64,000 nt of DNA from Mycocentrospora acerina. Lineage: Eukaryota > Ascomycota > Dothideomycetes > Pleosporales. Position numbers and translations under genes: made by a program. The stretch spans positions 249,107 to 313,106 of the forward strand of contig JAKUHH010000030.1 of NCBI GenBank assembly GCA_022701365.1, written 5' to 3'. Under the pieces are notes generated by a model that saw only the letters and a program-made list of their open reading frames with translations, was not told the DNA's origin and did not search any database. Of the stretch, positions 43,140 to 55,433 are shown piece after piece (positions within the stretch are counted from its first letter, which is position 1; every line of letters starts with the position of its first letter).

Positions 43140-45037
43140 AACGCAGAGTGACGACACGACATGCATGCATGCATGAAAGAATAAAGGAGATGGGGCTGGA
43201 TAGAGTAAAGTAGGTAGATCTAGTAGAGTCATGGTAGAGAGTAGCTAGAGAGTTTAAGAGCATGTGGATTGGTTTTGGGCCTGGTCTGGTTTGGAGGTTA
43301 GTCAAGACGGGTTGGCGGGTGGGTAGGTAGTGGGTAGGTTGGTATCCTGGTGGCGTTTCGACACACTGCACTGCTCTGCACAGCACCCCCAACCGCACCC
43401 TAAACACCAGTACGCCCAACTAACCCAATTAACTCATCTCACTGGGAAAATGCTCCTCCAAATATACACGTCCAATAAATAACCATCAATAAACGTTCGA
43501 ATCCAACGTCTTAAGTGCCCCGCCTATCTCCGAGCCCGTTTCACATCCCTCCACCCCCTCGATCCTGCACCTCAACCCTGTCAGCAGCTTCTCCGCTGTT
43601 AGCGGCTGCGGCTCTAGTGGTCTTTTGCCTTGTGTGGTAGCGGGGCGGTGGGTGTGCAGCAAGGCGGGGCGCTTATATCTAGGTATATGTGCGGTTATGT
43701 ATTGCCCCGGCAGATGGGGACGGGAAGGGAAGTTTAGGGTTTGGGTGTATATGTGTGTGACTATGGGTGAGAAAGGTGGGGCATGCGAGTGGAATCGGAA
43801 AGGGAATCGTCGACCTGGTAGACTGTGAGATACTGGTGTTGGTTTTACGAGTAGGCGTTTCCGGATGCTGGGTTGCTGTGAGACGTTGATGCGGGTGGCT
43901 GCAGGGCTGTTGTCGTTGGCGGAGATGGACGCGTGTATCGGTGGGGTTATGCGATGTGTGAGTGGTGTGGCCCAGCGCGATGTGGATGTGATGTTGGCTG
44001 CGTTATCGCTGTGAGCTTGTTGAAAGGGGGGATGTGATATGCCCTAGTTTTTTTATTGCATGTCATTCCTCTGGTAAAGTGTCATCGGGAGTAGGGAGGT
44101 TAGTAGCGATTTTGATAGCGGGCTATCTCGCGTGAGAAGCTGATGTTTCCTACACCTCAAGTATGCGGGAGGCATGTTGTAGTCTACACTCAACTCAAGC
44201 TTGTCAGGAAGGCAAACGAGCCATGTCGCTGTTGTTTGACAGAACAGCACTGGGCATATCGTGCAGTGTAAGAAAGTTAGTCATGATTGGTGGACAGAAA
44301 CGTGACTGATACCTCCCTCTCATCCTCCACCTCGGCTATACAAGCCAGACACGAATGCGAATCCTTAGCTATAGGCTGATGTATTTCTCATCGTGAAATC
44401 TCCGAAGAATTCCTGCTAGGAAGGCCCGATCAAGAAGCCGGCTGCAGGTTCCCGCATTTGACCGTGCCGGGCCGCCACACTTGCTTTAGAAAGTCGCAAG
44501 GCTTGTCCAGTTCGCGTACCATGGAAACAGGAATGAGTATCTGCACGCATGGATCGAATTATTGAATCGATAAGAAGGTTCCAAACGTTACAAATCATGA
44601 AAAAGAATGCTGTTCAGATGTGTCCCAAATCCACTATCTGGTTGGAATGACATGCTAATGCGCAATCGCACGCAAGCAGCGCAATCTCCGGTGCATCACC
44701 GGGTTAGACGCATTAAGGACAGTGAAAGCTAAGACGAGTTGCGCGGCGAAGAACTTCCTTTTTAGACAAGGAAAAACGAATCGGTCCGAGATCCGAACGG
44801 GCCAAAAAAGAAGTCTGTACAAGGACAAGCTGTGGATCAGAACCATGTTAAAAATAGGAGATGAAACATAGTCCCATGGGGATATTGGCTATTGCTGAAG
44901 AAAGAAAACTGAACTGGGTATTATTTACTGCAAACGCAAAAAACGGTGCTTTCTTTTGGGTATCGTGGACCATTGCAACAGGAGATGCAGGTCAAAGAAA
45001 CAATGTATGAGATTATTATTATATGTTGTCATTTTCC

Positions 45038-47147
45038 TCATGACTTCATATGCACCTTCTCGAGTCTTGGGTCAGTTGGATCCACAGTAACTGTTTGGAG
45101 TTCTTGGATTGACCCAACCGAGCCGATATGCCTCCATGCAGACCGACTGCTTCGGGCGGACGGATTTTCAGAATTGCGGTCGTTTGTGCCTTTGACGTGG
45201 TCCGCCAGTGACTGACTGGCCGAGACGAACCAAGGCAACCTACCAGTTGGTTTCACTGAGGCCGATGTTAGTATCGATCTGCAACATTCTGCGAGGAAAC
45301 TCACTAGTCCAATATTCACGGTAATCCTCTTCGTCCGGTACAACGGAGCCGCAAGTGAGGAGTTTTGTGAGAAAGATCATGCCGTTAATAACGGCATATG
45401 CCATAATGCCGGCGATAAGGCCGTATGCTGTGCTGTAGCCGAATGGAATAAACATCAAAGTAACAAAAGCGGGCACAGCATCGCCAATATAGCGCCAGTT
45501 GATGTTCACAATCTGACGCATCATCAAACAGCCCACCTGTGATGGAGTTAGAGAAATGCCGGATATAATTCGGGAGTGTACTTACGAGAATCAGAGTGCA
45601 GCCGGTGGCCCAAGGTGGGATTGAGGCAAATATGGGCGCAAAAAACATAGAAGCAATGAAACAGAGGCCTCCAGTCATGGCAGTGAGCCCAGTCTTGCCA
45701 CCTTCTACGATTCCGGCTCCGGATTCAATAAATACCGTGACCGGTGACGTACCAAAGAGCGCGCCAACAGAGATGCAGAACGCGTCAGTGCAGTAGGCAA
45801 TTGTGGATCTGGGAAAATCACCAGTTACAGTATCAACAACGCCACAAAAACGTGCCATACTATACAGCGTAGCCGTGCAATCGATAATATCAACGTAAAG
45901 AAAGGTAAAAAGAGCGAGTACGAAATGACTAGATTTTTCAGTAACATTCCAATCGAGGACATTGAGTGTTTTGTCAATAGGCTGGAAATTGACGACTTTC
46001 TGGAAAAACTCCCAGCGGTGGTCTCCAAGGGCCGTATCAGGAAAGAATGTCATGGCTGTATGCCGGCTAGCAAATGGTAAGCTTTTGTTCTGTAAAATGA
46101 GAGGTGGTGCATACGGCCACGAGATGATGGAGACGAGAGCGATTCCAATAATGATGGCGCTCTTGACTTTGTATGCCATCAAGTATGCAGTGAACATGCC
46201 ACCGCACATGATCCCAACCCACATCTGCACGGCTGGTCAGTATTCGCAAGGTTTAACTGAGATAATCAACACACTTTTGGAGAGGCCATCCTGTGGCTTA
46301 AGCAAAAGCCATTGTCGTCCTTGTATTGATCCGGGCAGCCTGCGAGCACAAGAGGAGTGCTTGTTGAACCTGTCACTGCACCAATACCTGCAGAAGAAGA
46401 CAGTCCAATTAGGGCAAGGAAAAGACCGATACCGCAAGCACAGGCTAGCTTCAAAGAGACGGGGATGATTCGAACGAGCCACTGCCGCATCCCAAGTAAT
46501 GAAAATCCAATGAAGATTAGGCCTTCGATAAAGACTGCTGTTAGGGCCATGTTGTAAGAAATGATGCCGTCACCATGGTAGCCGACAACTTGATAGGCAA
46601 AGTAAGCATTCAACCCCATGCCAGGTGCAAGGCAGGCAGGCATGTTGGTCACTAGTCCGAATAGAAAGGAACTGAACCCTGCAATAGCCGCAGTGGTTGT
46701 TATAAGTGATCGATTAAGTTCTACAACAGAGTCAAATTAGTTCCACCGCAAATATTGAGATGCATACCTTGCTTGCAAATCAAGTAGTCGGCATTCTTCA
46801 GACAAAAAGGGTCCTGAGCATCGTTGCATACGCAGTTGCCACCGGTATCGGCTAGTATCGAAGCCTTGTACTGTTACTACAATTATCTCGATGCTTGGAG
46901 AGACGTTTCTACTCACGTTGACACTGATGATATATGACATGGTAAAGAATGTCGCTAAACCGGCACGAATCTCCGAAGTAAACTTTGTGTTTGGAATCGC
47001 CTTCTCCTTTACAGCGTGTTAGCCGCGTACATAGCGGGGAGATGTCAGACCAACATGTCCAGAGCCCTCGAGGCGGAAAATTCGCCCAAAAGTGGACGCG
47101 CCAACATAGGCATTGAGCGAGTCGATAGAAACACGGATGGCATCCAT
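45038..47147 (-). CDS. azgA: AzgA-type purine (hypoxanthine/adenine/guanine) permease
   Basis: Predicted 604 aa from seven exons; introns at 47007-47054, 46865-46916, 46721-46767, 46225-46274, 45537-45585 and 45256-45304. About twelve hydrophobic segments are present. AzgA/NCS2-like marks are FRLEGSGHEK at the start, TSEIRAGLATFFTMSYIISVN, ADTGGNCVC, GMGLNAYFAYQVVGYHG, and ESGAGIVEGGKTGLTAMTGG. The product imports purines by proton symport at the plasma membrane. The last intron (GTGAGT..ACTAAC..CTCAG) is needed to give the family-like tail KPTGRLPWFV; without it the frame stops at 45240. All seven exons sum to 605 whole codons. A TGATAA GATA-factor-type site is seen upstream at 47249. Confidence 0.92.
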
Positions 47148-48495
47148 GGTGATGAGAGAATGGAAAGTCTGTGCCTGACAGATCTGATGTGTTAGAGAGT
47201 CTCGGCGTATGCAGGGAAACTTTCATGTAGTGTGTTATATAGCCTTGCTGATAACACAGTTATAAGCAACCATGTGGCCACCAGACAGCAAATAGCAGTG
47301 AGCAGAAGCAGGTCGGTTTCGGGATAGTGAAGGATAGCATTCCACCAAAGTGGAGATGCGAAAGGAGGTAAAGCCAAAAAAGACTTCTTTGAGAGATGGA
47401 GTCTTTTTTTTGTTTCGTTCTTTCGTCTTGCAAAGGCCCAGAAAAGAAACCTCTGACTTGACACGAGAACTTACGAAGGGAACCTGGCATTACAACGAAT
47501 TGACCCTAGGACAAAACGGCTGCAGTCCAAGCGTCGGATCATCAGAGTTCCTTCGTGATCACGGTTGCTAGTGCCAGACCGCAGGAACGCAGCCAAGGCC
47601 CCCAGGCACCTAGCCGGAAGAGAAGGTGGCCCTGAAATGTCGACAGGGTTCCATGGTATATGCGCCGAAGATCACGGATATAGCCTGTGCGACGTCGATG
47701 ACGAGGCGTTGTGCTGCGAGCGACTTTCAGGCAATGATGTTACTCTCATGTTGTACCTGGCAGAATTTGACAATGTCGTCCCGGGCCGTACCAATGTCTC
47801 GCGCGCGTTGGTTTGGCTTTGTGCCAACTTTGAAGTGTTATTGTAATGACGTGCCGTTGGATCGTCATGAAACTTAAGCTCTCCGCGCTTAGCGGGGAAA
47901 GTGTAGCGGCGGCCTTATGATCTTCAAACATGAACAGGGTTCCTGACAATTGTTATCAAGTACGGATTTGTAGGAAATACAGCCGCTAAAGCAAGCCTCA
48001 GCACAACACTTTCGCCGATTTGTGCAGGCACTGGTGGCCAAAGCGGTGATGCCGTGCCCCCTGTATGGCGCGTGCTTTCTTTTTGGGGGTACGTTTCTCA
48101 TTTCAATATCTCGACGCGCTGATATGCTGCAACACGAAAATCCACGTGTGGATCAACATCCAGGAAACCCGGTAGGATTCGTAGTCGCTTGTAGCGTAGT
48201 AGTGCGAGCTTGTCCAAGTCGTTGGTTTTAAAAGCCGAGCTCGATAGGTTAGTGAAGGAGTGTGACTGCTACGGTCCCCTTTGCTCAGACATTTGCGGGG
48301 TATCATTGCACAACCCAGTCTGGTGGCTGCTTCCAACTGCCTAGATCTTGGGTCAGTGCTTCAGTTGCCATTATCTTTTACCCTGCCGTACGTACCACCG
48401 CTTAATACAATCCCCGTTTTTCGCTCTTTCTCTCCGGAAACATCCAGGCCCAGGACTTTATTCCTTTTCTCCATCCATGCTCGTTAGCATCGATC
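47148..48495. other. Divergent promoter region, no gene seen
   Basis: About 1.35 kb between azgA (-) and the methyltransferase-like gene (+). Frames here are short and unconvincing. It contains the TATA-like and GATA-type sequences near azgA. Confidence 0.5.
47235..47241 (-). promoter_or_regulatory. TATA box-like element of azgA
   Basis: On the minus strand it reads TATATAA, 88 bases upstream of the azgA ATG, a plausible core-promoter position. A TGATAA site lies 8 bases further upstream (47249-47254), consistent with nitrogen-type GATA control known for purine permeases. This is pattern only. Confidence 0.4.
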
Positions 48496-50424
48496 ATGTT
48501 TTCTGCCGACCTCACGTGGATTGAAGGTGGAAGGGAAACGGTCGGAGAGCGAAGAGCGCGTAGGGCGCAGGAGAAAGCCCATGTGGCGCCTTCTGTTAAA
48601 ACCACAAACAGTTCCAGGAGTTCGGATTCTACAACCCGAGGGTTCACCTGGATGTCTGGCTTGAAGAAAGCAAAAGAACTCAAACCGTCTAACAAACTAC
48701 GTTCAAGTTCAAGCCGCAGTTTGAGTTCGTCCACGGCAGACCAATCCATACCCCAGAAGCTGCGCACCAACACATTGCCTTGCTTAAAGGACCCTTCGTT
48801 GCAGCCAGCATGGACATATCAAAGCTCTCTTTCCACCACATTGCCATCTGGAGCATCTCTAGATTTACCAAAATATGAGGTTCCCGAATTTGACGTCGAT
48901 GCATCATCTCGGCGCACAAAGTCCATCCTATCTCGGGCTTCATGTAAGTCCTCTGCCCTTTGTGGAGTGTTTGTGTGATCGGTCTGACAGGGCTGTTAGA
49001 TGAACATAGATGGGAATTGAAGACTCCTGTCAGAGCCAAGAATATAGGAACGCCAAAACAAACAAGCCCTGAATCTTACGCAACAGCAAAAACCAGAGCT
49101 AGCTCAGAAGTTTCTGAAAGGAAAGATAGCTTAGCAATACCATGCATTGATACTGACAATAAAAGAATAGAGAGGTTGGACATTCATTCCTGAAATTCCC
49201 TATTAGAGCTAACAATGCCACAAGCAGACTATCCACCACCATTACAGAAGAAAACCTGAGCATTCCGTTTCATGACGATGGAGTGCTTAAGAATAACGTT
49301 TGCCAGCCTATTGCCACAGACTCGACACACCAAATTTCACCCAGCACAATGATGTACAGACCACTTTCGCAATGGGTGAGCCTTACTCCACAAGCGATCC
49401 CACAGATGAAAGCAGTAGCAAAGCCAAAAGCTATAAAGACTGTTACCCGCAGCAGTAATACGGAAACCACTCGCTTTCAGCAATTCATTGGTGGGTTGGA
49501 AGGCGCCGGCCCACAGCTGATCCTAAGCCGTCTAAAAGAAACCCTTCAAGAGCTCCCAGACAAAGAAGATGACGAAGAGGCGGTGCTAGAGAAACAGCTT
49601 TGGCTGCTAACCGGCTATCAAGTGCTTAATGTGGGCAAGGCTAAATTCACTCCGAAACCTAATTGTGAAACCGGGAGAATCCTGGAATTGTATGGCAATC
49701 TCTGTAAGTCAACATTGTGCTTCTGAGTCATTCTACTGAGCACCATCTAATATTGGCATCAGCTGAAGTGTATCAAATTTCTGCAATGAGTCCACAACAA
49801 ATGGTACATTTCCTCACTACCAACCCTCAACGCTCCTTGCCGCTTCCCGGAAATGTGTCATATCTGACTGTGCGGGAACATGGCACTGTACCATTACCCT
49901 ATCCCGAGAATTATTTCTCTCATATTAGAGCGTCTACATTGCCTTCGTTGGTACCTTCCGCAAAGTTGCCAGAGCTGTTCCACGAGTGTTACAAGCTTCT
50001 CGCGCCTGGTGGCCTACTCGAGATCAGAATCATGGATGCAGCTCCCTTGCGCACAACAGCCGGTCCCAAGATGAGGACGTGGATTGAAGATCGGTTATCT
50101 GTGAATCTTGAGAGGTTATTTCGTTGCTCGAGGCCATGCTTCTTAGTCCCTGGCTGGCTGAAAGCTGCTGGATTCGAGTTGACAGTTCCAGAAGGTGACG
50201 AGAACGTAAAGTTACCGTGTGTTTTCGACAAGACATCACCTAATGTGAATGAGGAGCTTTCCACAATGATCGGCAATGCTCTCTGGAAAGACGTTTGGGG
50301 AGGATTTGTCGACGATGTTCCATGCGAGCCTAAATGGTGGTGGGAGAACGAGGAGATCGTGCAAGAGTGTCTGGAGCGCAAGACTGTATTTGAGTGTCGG
50401 GCGATATTTGCTTATAAGACCTAA
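48496..50424 (+). CDS. Degenerate class I methyltransferase-like protein
   Basis: Predicted 590 aa from four exons; introns at 48944-48990, 49175-49224 and 49704-49762. Residues 1-270 are Ser/Thr/Lys-rich and disordered. The C-terminal ~250 residues resemble a type-11 methyltransferase fold: VSYLTVREHGTVPLPYPENYFSHIRAS, then CYKLLAPGGLLEIRIMDAAP (the post-motif strand and helix), then TWIEDRLSVNLERLF. The glycine-rich SAM loop expected earlier is replaced by RILELYGNLSEVYQISAM, which lacks the GxGxG pattern. SAM binding may therefore be lost. Similar proteins occur in Pezizomycotina without known function. The 5' exon could be revised, but the phases all agree. Confidence 0.75.
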
Positions 50425-51383
50425 TGGGTTCATCTCTCGTGGGCGTCGTGGTCTAGACGATTGGTTTCTTTTTGCGACATCCGGTGCGATGTCGCACGTT
50501 GCGGTTGTGTTTAGGATACCCCGGTTCGCGCTTGATCATGTTTTTGGACCTTTTGGTGGGTTTTCAGGTATTACTTTTCTTAGTGTTAATCCTGCATTTA
50601 GAAAAGCGTTGATTTCTATGGTGGAAGAGATGGAGCGGTTTCGAGATGTATTAGTAATTGGAGAATGCAGCTTAATGCACACCTTCCAGCTTGATCCTTT
50701 GCTACGCCTATACACAAAAGCCAGTTATAAACAGTGAACAAGACTGTATAAGGCCACAGAATGCAACTCTGCTATAGATGTGGAAGCTCAATTATTGCTG
50801 TAGTTGGAAATAAGGGTTTCCTTGGTACGAAATTGAGGCTATTAGCTTCCGCAGTCATCGCCCCGCTTCTCCATGCACCATGCTACGAGCCTGTGGGCTC
50901 AAGTACTACAGCTCTGAAGATCTTAGCAGTCTTGAAAGACGCTCTAGTAATGCAATGTCTCAGCGACCCCGGCTAGCGTATCTGCTATCTAGAACCAACG
51001 GTAAGACCAGTAGTGCGCATATTTTGTTGCCAACGCTCGTGATCGCGCGACTTTGGACAGGCTGATTCCAAAGTTTCCCCCAACGTTTCTAGATTTTGGC
51101 TCTCACATCCATGCGGCAGCATCCGTTTCGAGGCTGCGCACTCCAGACGCCTCCTCGCCTTGGGCTTCAGCTGTCATGCTAGGGAATTTCGGTAAGCCCG
51201 AGTGCTCTTCAGCTCAGCTCTCTCCACTTCAGCCGCGCCGCAGACTAGATATCAATTGGATGCCCCCTTTCACCACGCTGGGCCCCAAGGATCAAGTCAA
51301 GATTCCTTTCTTTGAACCACGGCACAACCCACGAACCGAGTCCACAACAGTCTAGATCGGCATCCTACCTTTACGCACGCATC
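50425..51383. other. Intergenic region, no gene seen
   Basis: About 960 bases between two plus-strand genes. Several short frames (for example 50761-50976 and 51053-51355) show no family pattern or splice-linked continuation that I could support. Confidence 0.45.
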
Positions 51384-52188
51384 ATGTTTAGTTCAATTGG
51401 CACAAAGCTTGCAATGCGCAAAGCCGGAATTAGCGCCCCTATCTTCCCGTCAAATTCGAAATCAGGCAATGATGAAGGAACGGGGTTTGAGAACCCGTTC
51501 GCAAACGTACAATGGGGTGTTCCCAAGGTGTTTGCCTCCTGGACCACACCTGCTGCCCCTCAAACACCAGTGCGCGAGCCACCTGTACCAGGAGAAAGAG
51601 TGCAAACGCATGCAAAGCTCAGATTTCCCACTACGGATGGAAGGCCATGTGTGGTTTTTTTCATGAGATATTGTGGCTGCCCGTGTAAGTCGCGCTCTAA
51701 CTACCAAAATATATAGTAGCTAATGTGTGCATAATCAAATAGTCACAGAAAAGCTCTTCCTCCAAATGCGAACGCTAGCTAATCGCCATACATCTATCAA
51801 CTTTATCGCAATCTCACATTGTACACCAAGCGCAACAGACGAGTGGGTGAAGAAACTCGGCGGGGCCTGGAGCGTTAATGTCGTAGTAGATGAAAGCCGA
51901 GAGCTATATGCATCTTGGGGGCTAGGCATCTCAAACTGGGGGCATCTTCTGCACCCGCGCAATGGATACAATCAGTACTTGCTTGGTAAGACCGAGGGGG
52001 TATGGGGACAGCAAGTGGGCGAGGGGGGCTGCAGATGGCAGACAGGAGGGTTTTACGCAGTCGATCAGCAAGGTATCGTGAGGTGGGGAGCCCCGATGAA
52101 CAGCGTGGATGAGCAAGTGCCAATAGAAGATGGCATCAAAACTCTGGAGTTTGGCAACAGGCCTGGGGGTCGGCCAGGGGCTTTCTGA
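51384..52188 (+). CDS. AhpC/TSA-like thioredoxin-fold protein
   Basis: Predicted 248 aa from two exons (51384-51684, 51743-52188). The core begins at about residue 85: GRPCVVFFMRYCGCPFTEKLFLQM, an AhpC-TSA-2-type segment with a CGCP motif where peroxiredoxin-like proteins have the redox cysteine. The strand-turn VVVDESRELYASWGLG and GGFYAVDQQGIVRWG are typical of the fold's C-terminal half. In phase the intron splits CP/F. The upstream ~80 residues are poorly structured (Pro-rich, VREPPVPGERV). Peroxidase activity is not established in this subfamily. An in-frame upstream Met at 51312 was rejected as a start because the family begins near here. Confidence 0.8.
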
Positions 52189-52483
52189 TCTGGTGAACCA
52201 TGAATGATAATCAATAGACGATGAGGACGAATGAAATTCGTCGAGCTTGTGTCAAATATGGATTCTCAAAGTTCGAACTTGGACCATTGAGCGAGACGTA
52301 GAACAGTATAAACAATAGCTTGTTTAATTTAAATATGGTCCATGAATCATTAATCTGTTCTTGGTATCGAAGTTACAATTACATTGAGATTGAAAAACGC
52401 TATCTCATGTCGCCAGCCAAAGCATAGTTTGTGCGCTTCTTCGTCTTCTTTTTCTTTTTTCGTGAGACCTATAAAATTTCGCT

Positions 52484-53523
52484 TCATTGTGCCTTTTTCG
52501 CATGTCCCTTCGCATCCGTACCAACGGCAGGCTCAAACCTCTTCCTCACAGCCTTAACCATTTGATTAAACCAGTAGAAGTTCAAGAAGCTCAGCGCCGT
52601 ATTTCCAATCAGGTATATGCTAACCAGCCAGAGAGGTAGATCATAAACGTCGCAGCTTACAGGTGCTCCATATGCTATGTCGCTGTTATTTCGTTGGCAT
52701 ATTCCAGCATTCAAACCCGAGTCGAAAGATTTGGGAGTCGGAGTCGTTAAAGCCTTGTAGATATCCGAGTAGATCAGCACACTTTGGTAGGAACCCCAGA
52801 CGACTCGGCAGGCGAAGAAAGTGAACAACAATGCGATGCCATTATAGTATTGCAGTTTCGACCCGGTGAGGCCAAGTTTGTCGCAAAACCAGTGAACATT
52901 GAGGAATGGCGTTGATAGTTCATACAGAATGAAGGACAGGCCGTAGTAGTTTCCAAAAGGCTTCTGCAATGAACGTTAGTGGATGTCGAACTCTGACTTT
53001 GATTCATACTTACAAATCCGATGCACGTTATAGAAAGAGCGCCAATCGCATGTAACAAAGCACCTGGCCCACAAATGGCGAAGTGCTGGATGGAAACTTG
53101 AAGATCCCACAAAAAGTACCCAGCTGCAAAGCCTTGGACCATGCCACTAGCTGGCGTGTATCCCCACAGTCGACCCCTCCAATCCAATTCATGTCTTTCT
53201 GTGTCTGTGAAGATGACCCAAAGTGCAGCTGCATTTATAAAAAGCGCTTGGATCATCGACACCCAGTGCATGTCCCAGTTGAGGCGCGTACGAGCGTTGA
53301 AGCCATTGTACAGCTTAGGACACAACAATCGGGACACGGCTGGCGAGAAAACGTAGAATATGAAGTGGTATAACACGAAGCCAATGAGAACCTCATGCAC
53401 ATGGAATGGTAATGTGTTTAGGTCCAGTTTCTTGGCCAGAGGCTGGCTGAGCTGCACAAGCATCGATGGAGCTGGAATGGGATCCAACATGTTGGGTGTG
53501 AGGAGACGCTGGACTAAAGCCAT
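52484..53523 (-). CDS. TLC-domain multi-pass membrane protein
   Basis: Predicted 329 aa from two exons with an intron at 52964-53013. About seven hydrophobic helices are visible, beginning with EVLIGFVLYHFIFYVFSPAVSRLL. TRAM/LAG1/CLN8 pattern residues are LNWDMHWVSMIQALFI, GFAAGYFLWDLQVSIQHF and LYELSTPFLNVHWF. FACRVVWGSY follows. This matches TMEM56-like TLC proteins rather than ceramide synthase because no homeodomain or Lag1 motif is seen. Localisation is probably the ER or another endomembrane. The start at 53523 (MALVQRLL) is preferred; an in-frame ATG at 53622 would add 33 polar residues. It is divergent with CUS2. Confidence 0.88.
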
Positions 53524-54409
53524 GTTAGTATCTGTTCGCTGGGAGACACTGTGACCGAATGAACGAGGAAAACTGGCAAAGGACGTATTCACATCTTGAG
53601 CTTTATAGTTTCTTGTTTTCACAAGTCATTCGGAGTTTCTGTTTTAGCTGGAGTAACACTTCGGAAACGATGAATGCCGCATGATGCCTGATCTTTGACA
53701 GTAGACGTGGGGCTAAGATCGGTAAAGTGGCACTGCATCGACCTTTGAGTAAGCAATTGTGGTGCACCTGCAGCCGAGCGCATCCACTACTCCAACACCA
53801 ACGCCGTACTCATCAGCTGTTCCAACCCGTACGTCTCTGCATCCCCGCTTCATCCGCGAAGCGCTGTGTAGGTCTCATCCGCGCCATCGAGATGGCGGCT
53901 TTGAAAGGCATACCCTTTCGCAGGACTGACAATGGGCATCTCAAACAGCCGTCTTCAGCAATCATTCGGAAGCCATCACTCGCCAATCCTTGAAAAAACA
54001 ACCAGGCTTCACATCACCTCGACGGTCACGAGACAACTGTCGCCTAATCACGTTACTGCCGCGCAGACCGCCTAACTTTTCTGCCGTTTGTGTTCATACT
54101 CGACTGGCCAACAAATCTTTCGTCGCAACACCAACACCAACGTTGCGCACACTTGTCAAGCTTCGCAAAGCGACTCCCTACCTTTGTGGAGATCAGGACA
54201 CCCTCCAAAAATTGTACAGCTTGCCACGAGACCACGAGCACTGCGTGAAAGCTCAAGGCAGTGATAAAGGCTAGGGCACTTTTGAGTAGATTTTGGACAT
54301 AGAGCATCCGTCTGCGATAGCAACTACACCGGCTGTCCAATCACTTGAGTTTACACTCTACCTGAGGCGCTTCGCACTTTTTGAATTATTGCAAGTCGCA
54401 GCTTTCACG
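53524..54409. other. Divergent promoter region
   Basis: About 890 bases between the TLC gene (-) and CUS2 (+). No gene was seen. Short frames have no family resemblance. Confidence 0.5.
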
Positions 54410-55433
54410 ATGCAAGACGATCTTGATTCCTTTCTCAACGAGACTGACGTGGCAGCCCCAGAGGCGCCCTTGACCGACCCGTCTGACCAATCCGGCACCA
54501 ACAAGAAGCGCAAGAACGCTCAGAATAATGACGTGAGTTTCATTATCTTCGCTCGCGACTTTACAATGCTAATGTACGTGCGTGTAGACCAACAAGAAAC
54601 CCAAGGTTCAAGAGAATCGCGCGATTTACGTGAGCAATCTCCCGCGTGATACCAACGAGCTGGAGATCGAGGAGACGTTTAAGAAGTATGGAATTATCGA
54701 TCAGGGTGCCGACGGCAACAAACGCATTAAGATGTACACCGATGACGATGGAAAGTTTAATGGCGACGCTCTGGTTGTGTACTTCAAGAAAGACTCTGTC
54801 GAGCTTGCGGTCAAGATGATGGACGATTATTGGTTCCGCCTCGAGGATCAGACGCAGGGCAAGATCCATGTCAAGGAGGCCGATTTTTCATACAAGCGCC
54901 ACAAGGACGGCAACGCCATCGCTTCCCAGTTGACTCGAAAGGACAAAAAGGCTTCTGAGAACAACAGACGTGAGCTCCATCGGTGAGTCTACCACACGTA
55001 TATAAGAGGTGGCAGCCGCTAATGACGCTATAGCAAACTCGCAGAATGGTCTGATAACGAGGAGGAGGTGAAGGAGGCTTTTGCTCCCAAGAAGAACAAG
55101 TGGGCTAAGCTCTGTATTGTCAAACATGCCTTCACTCTCCAGGAACTTGACGAGGATGATACCGCAATTCTCGATATCAAAGAAGATATGCGTGAGGAGG
55201 CTGAAAAGCATGGTTCGACTACCAACGTTACGCTGTACGACAAGGAGAAGGATGGAATCTTGACGATTCGTTTCCGCGAGTTTGAGGCCGCCGAGAAATT
55301 CCGCGATGCGGTAAACGGGAAGGGCTATGGCGGCAGGAACCTTGCAGTCACGATCGCGGACGATCGTGTCAGGTTCAAGAAGAGCGCCAAAGAGGAAGAG
55401 CCGGACAGTGAGGACGAAGTTACCAGGCAGTAG
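54410..55433 (+). CDS. CUS2: Splicing factor CUS2 / Tat-SF1-like RNA-binding protein
   Basis: Predicted 305 aa from three exons; introns at 54533-54587 and 54983-55033. Two RNA-recognition motifs are visible: the first at about 55-150 (RAIYVSNLPRDTNELEIEETFKKYG, GDALVVYF), the second, UHM-like, at about 200-290 (CIVKHAFTLQELDEDDTAIL, GILTIRFREFEAAEKFRDAVNGKGYGGR). The C-terminus is acidic (KEEEPDSEDE). By homology it assists U2 snRNP and prespliceosome assembly through an SF3B1-type ligand. The second splice uses the donor at 54983 rather than the nearer GTGAGC at 54970, because only that choice keeps the frame. It is divergent with the TLC gene and convergent with the SnoaL-like gene. Confidence 0.9.

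Larger units (their letters stand above)
42289..45037. other. Gene-free 2.7-kb region with clustered microsatellites
   Basis: No frame here has protein-like character on either strand. It lies between convergent genes. The left half (42640-43180) carries several tandem repeats; the right half (44000-45030) is unique sequence with nothing recognised. No transposase remnant was seen by eye. Confidence 0.55.

Noticed and set aside
42289..45037. Possible degraded transposon
   Set aside because: No transposase-like frame, terminal repeats or marked AT enrichment was visible. Only microsatellites were found.
50761..51355. Short frames that might form a small gene
   Set aside because: No common frame, conserved motif or convincing splice pair connects them.
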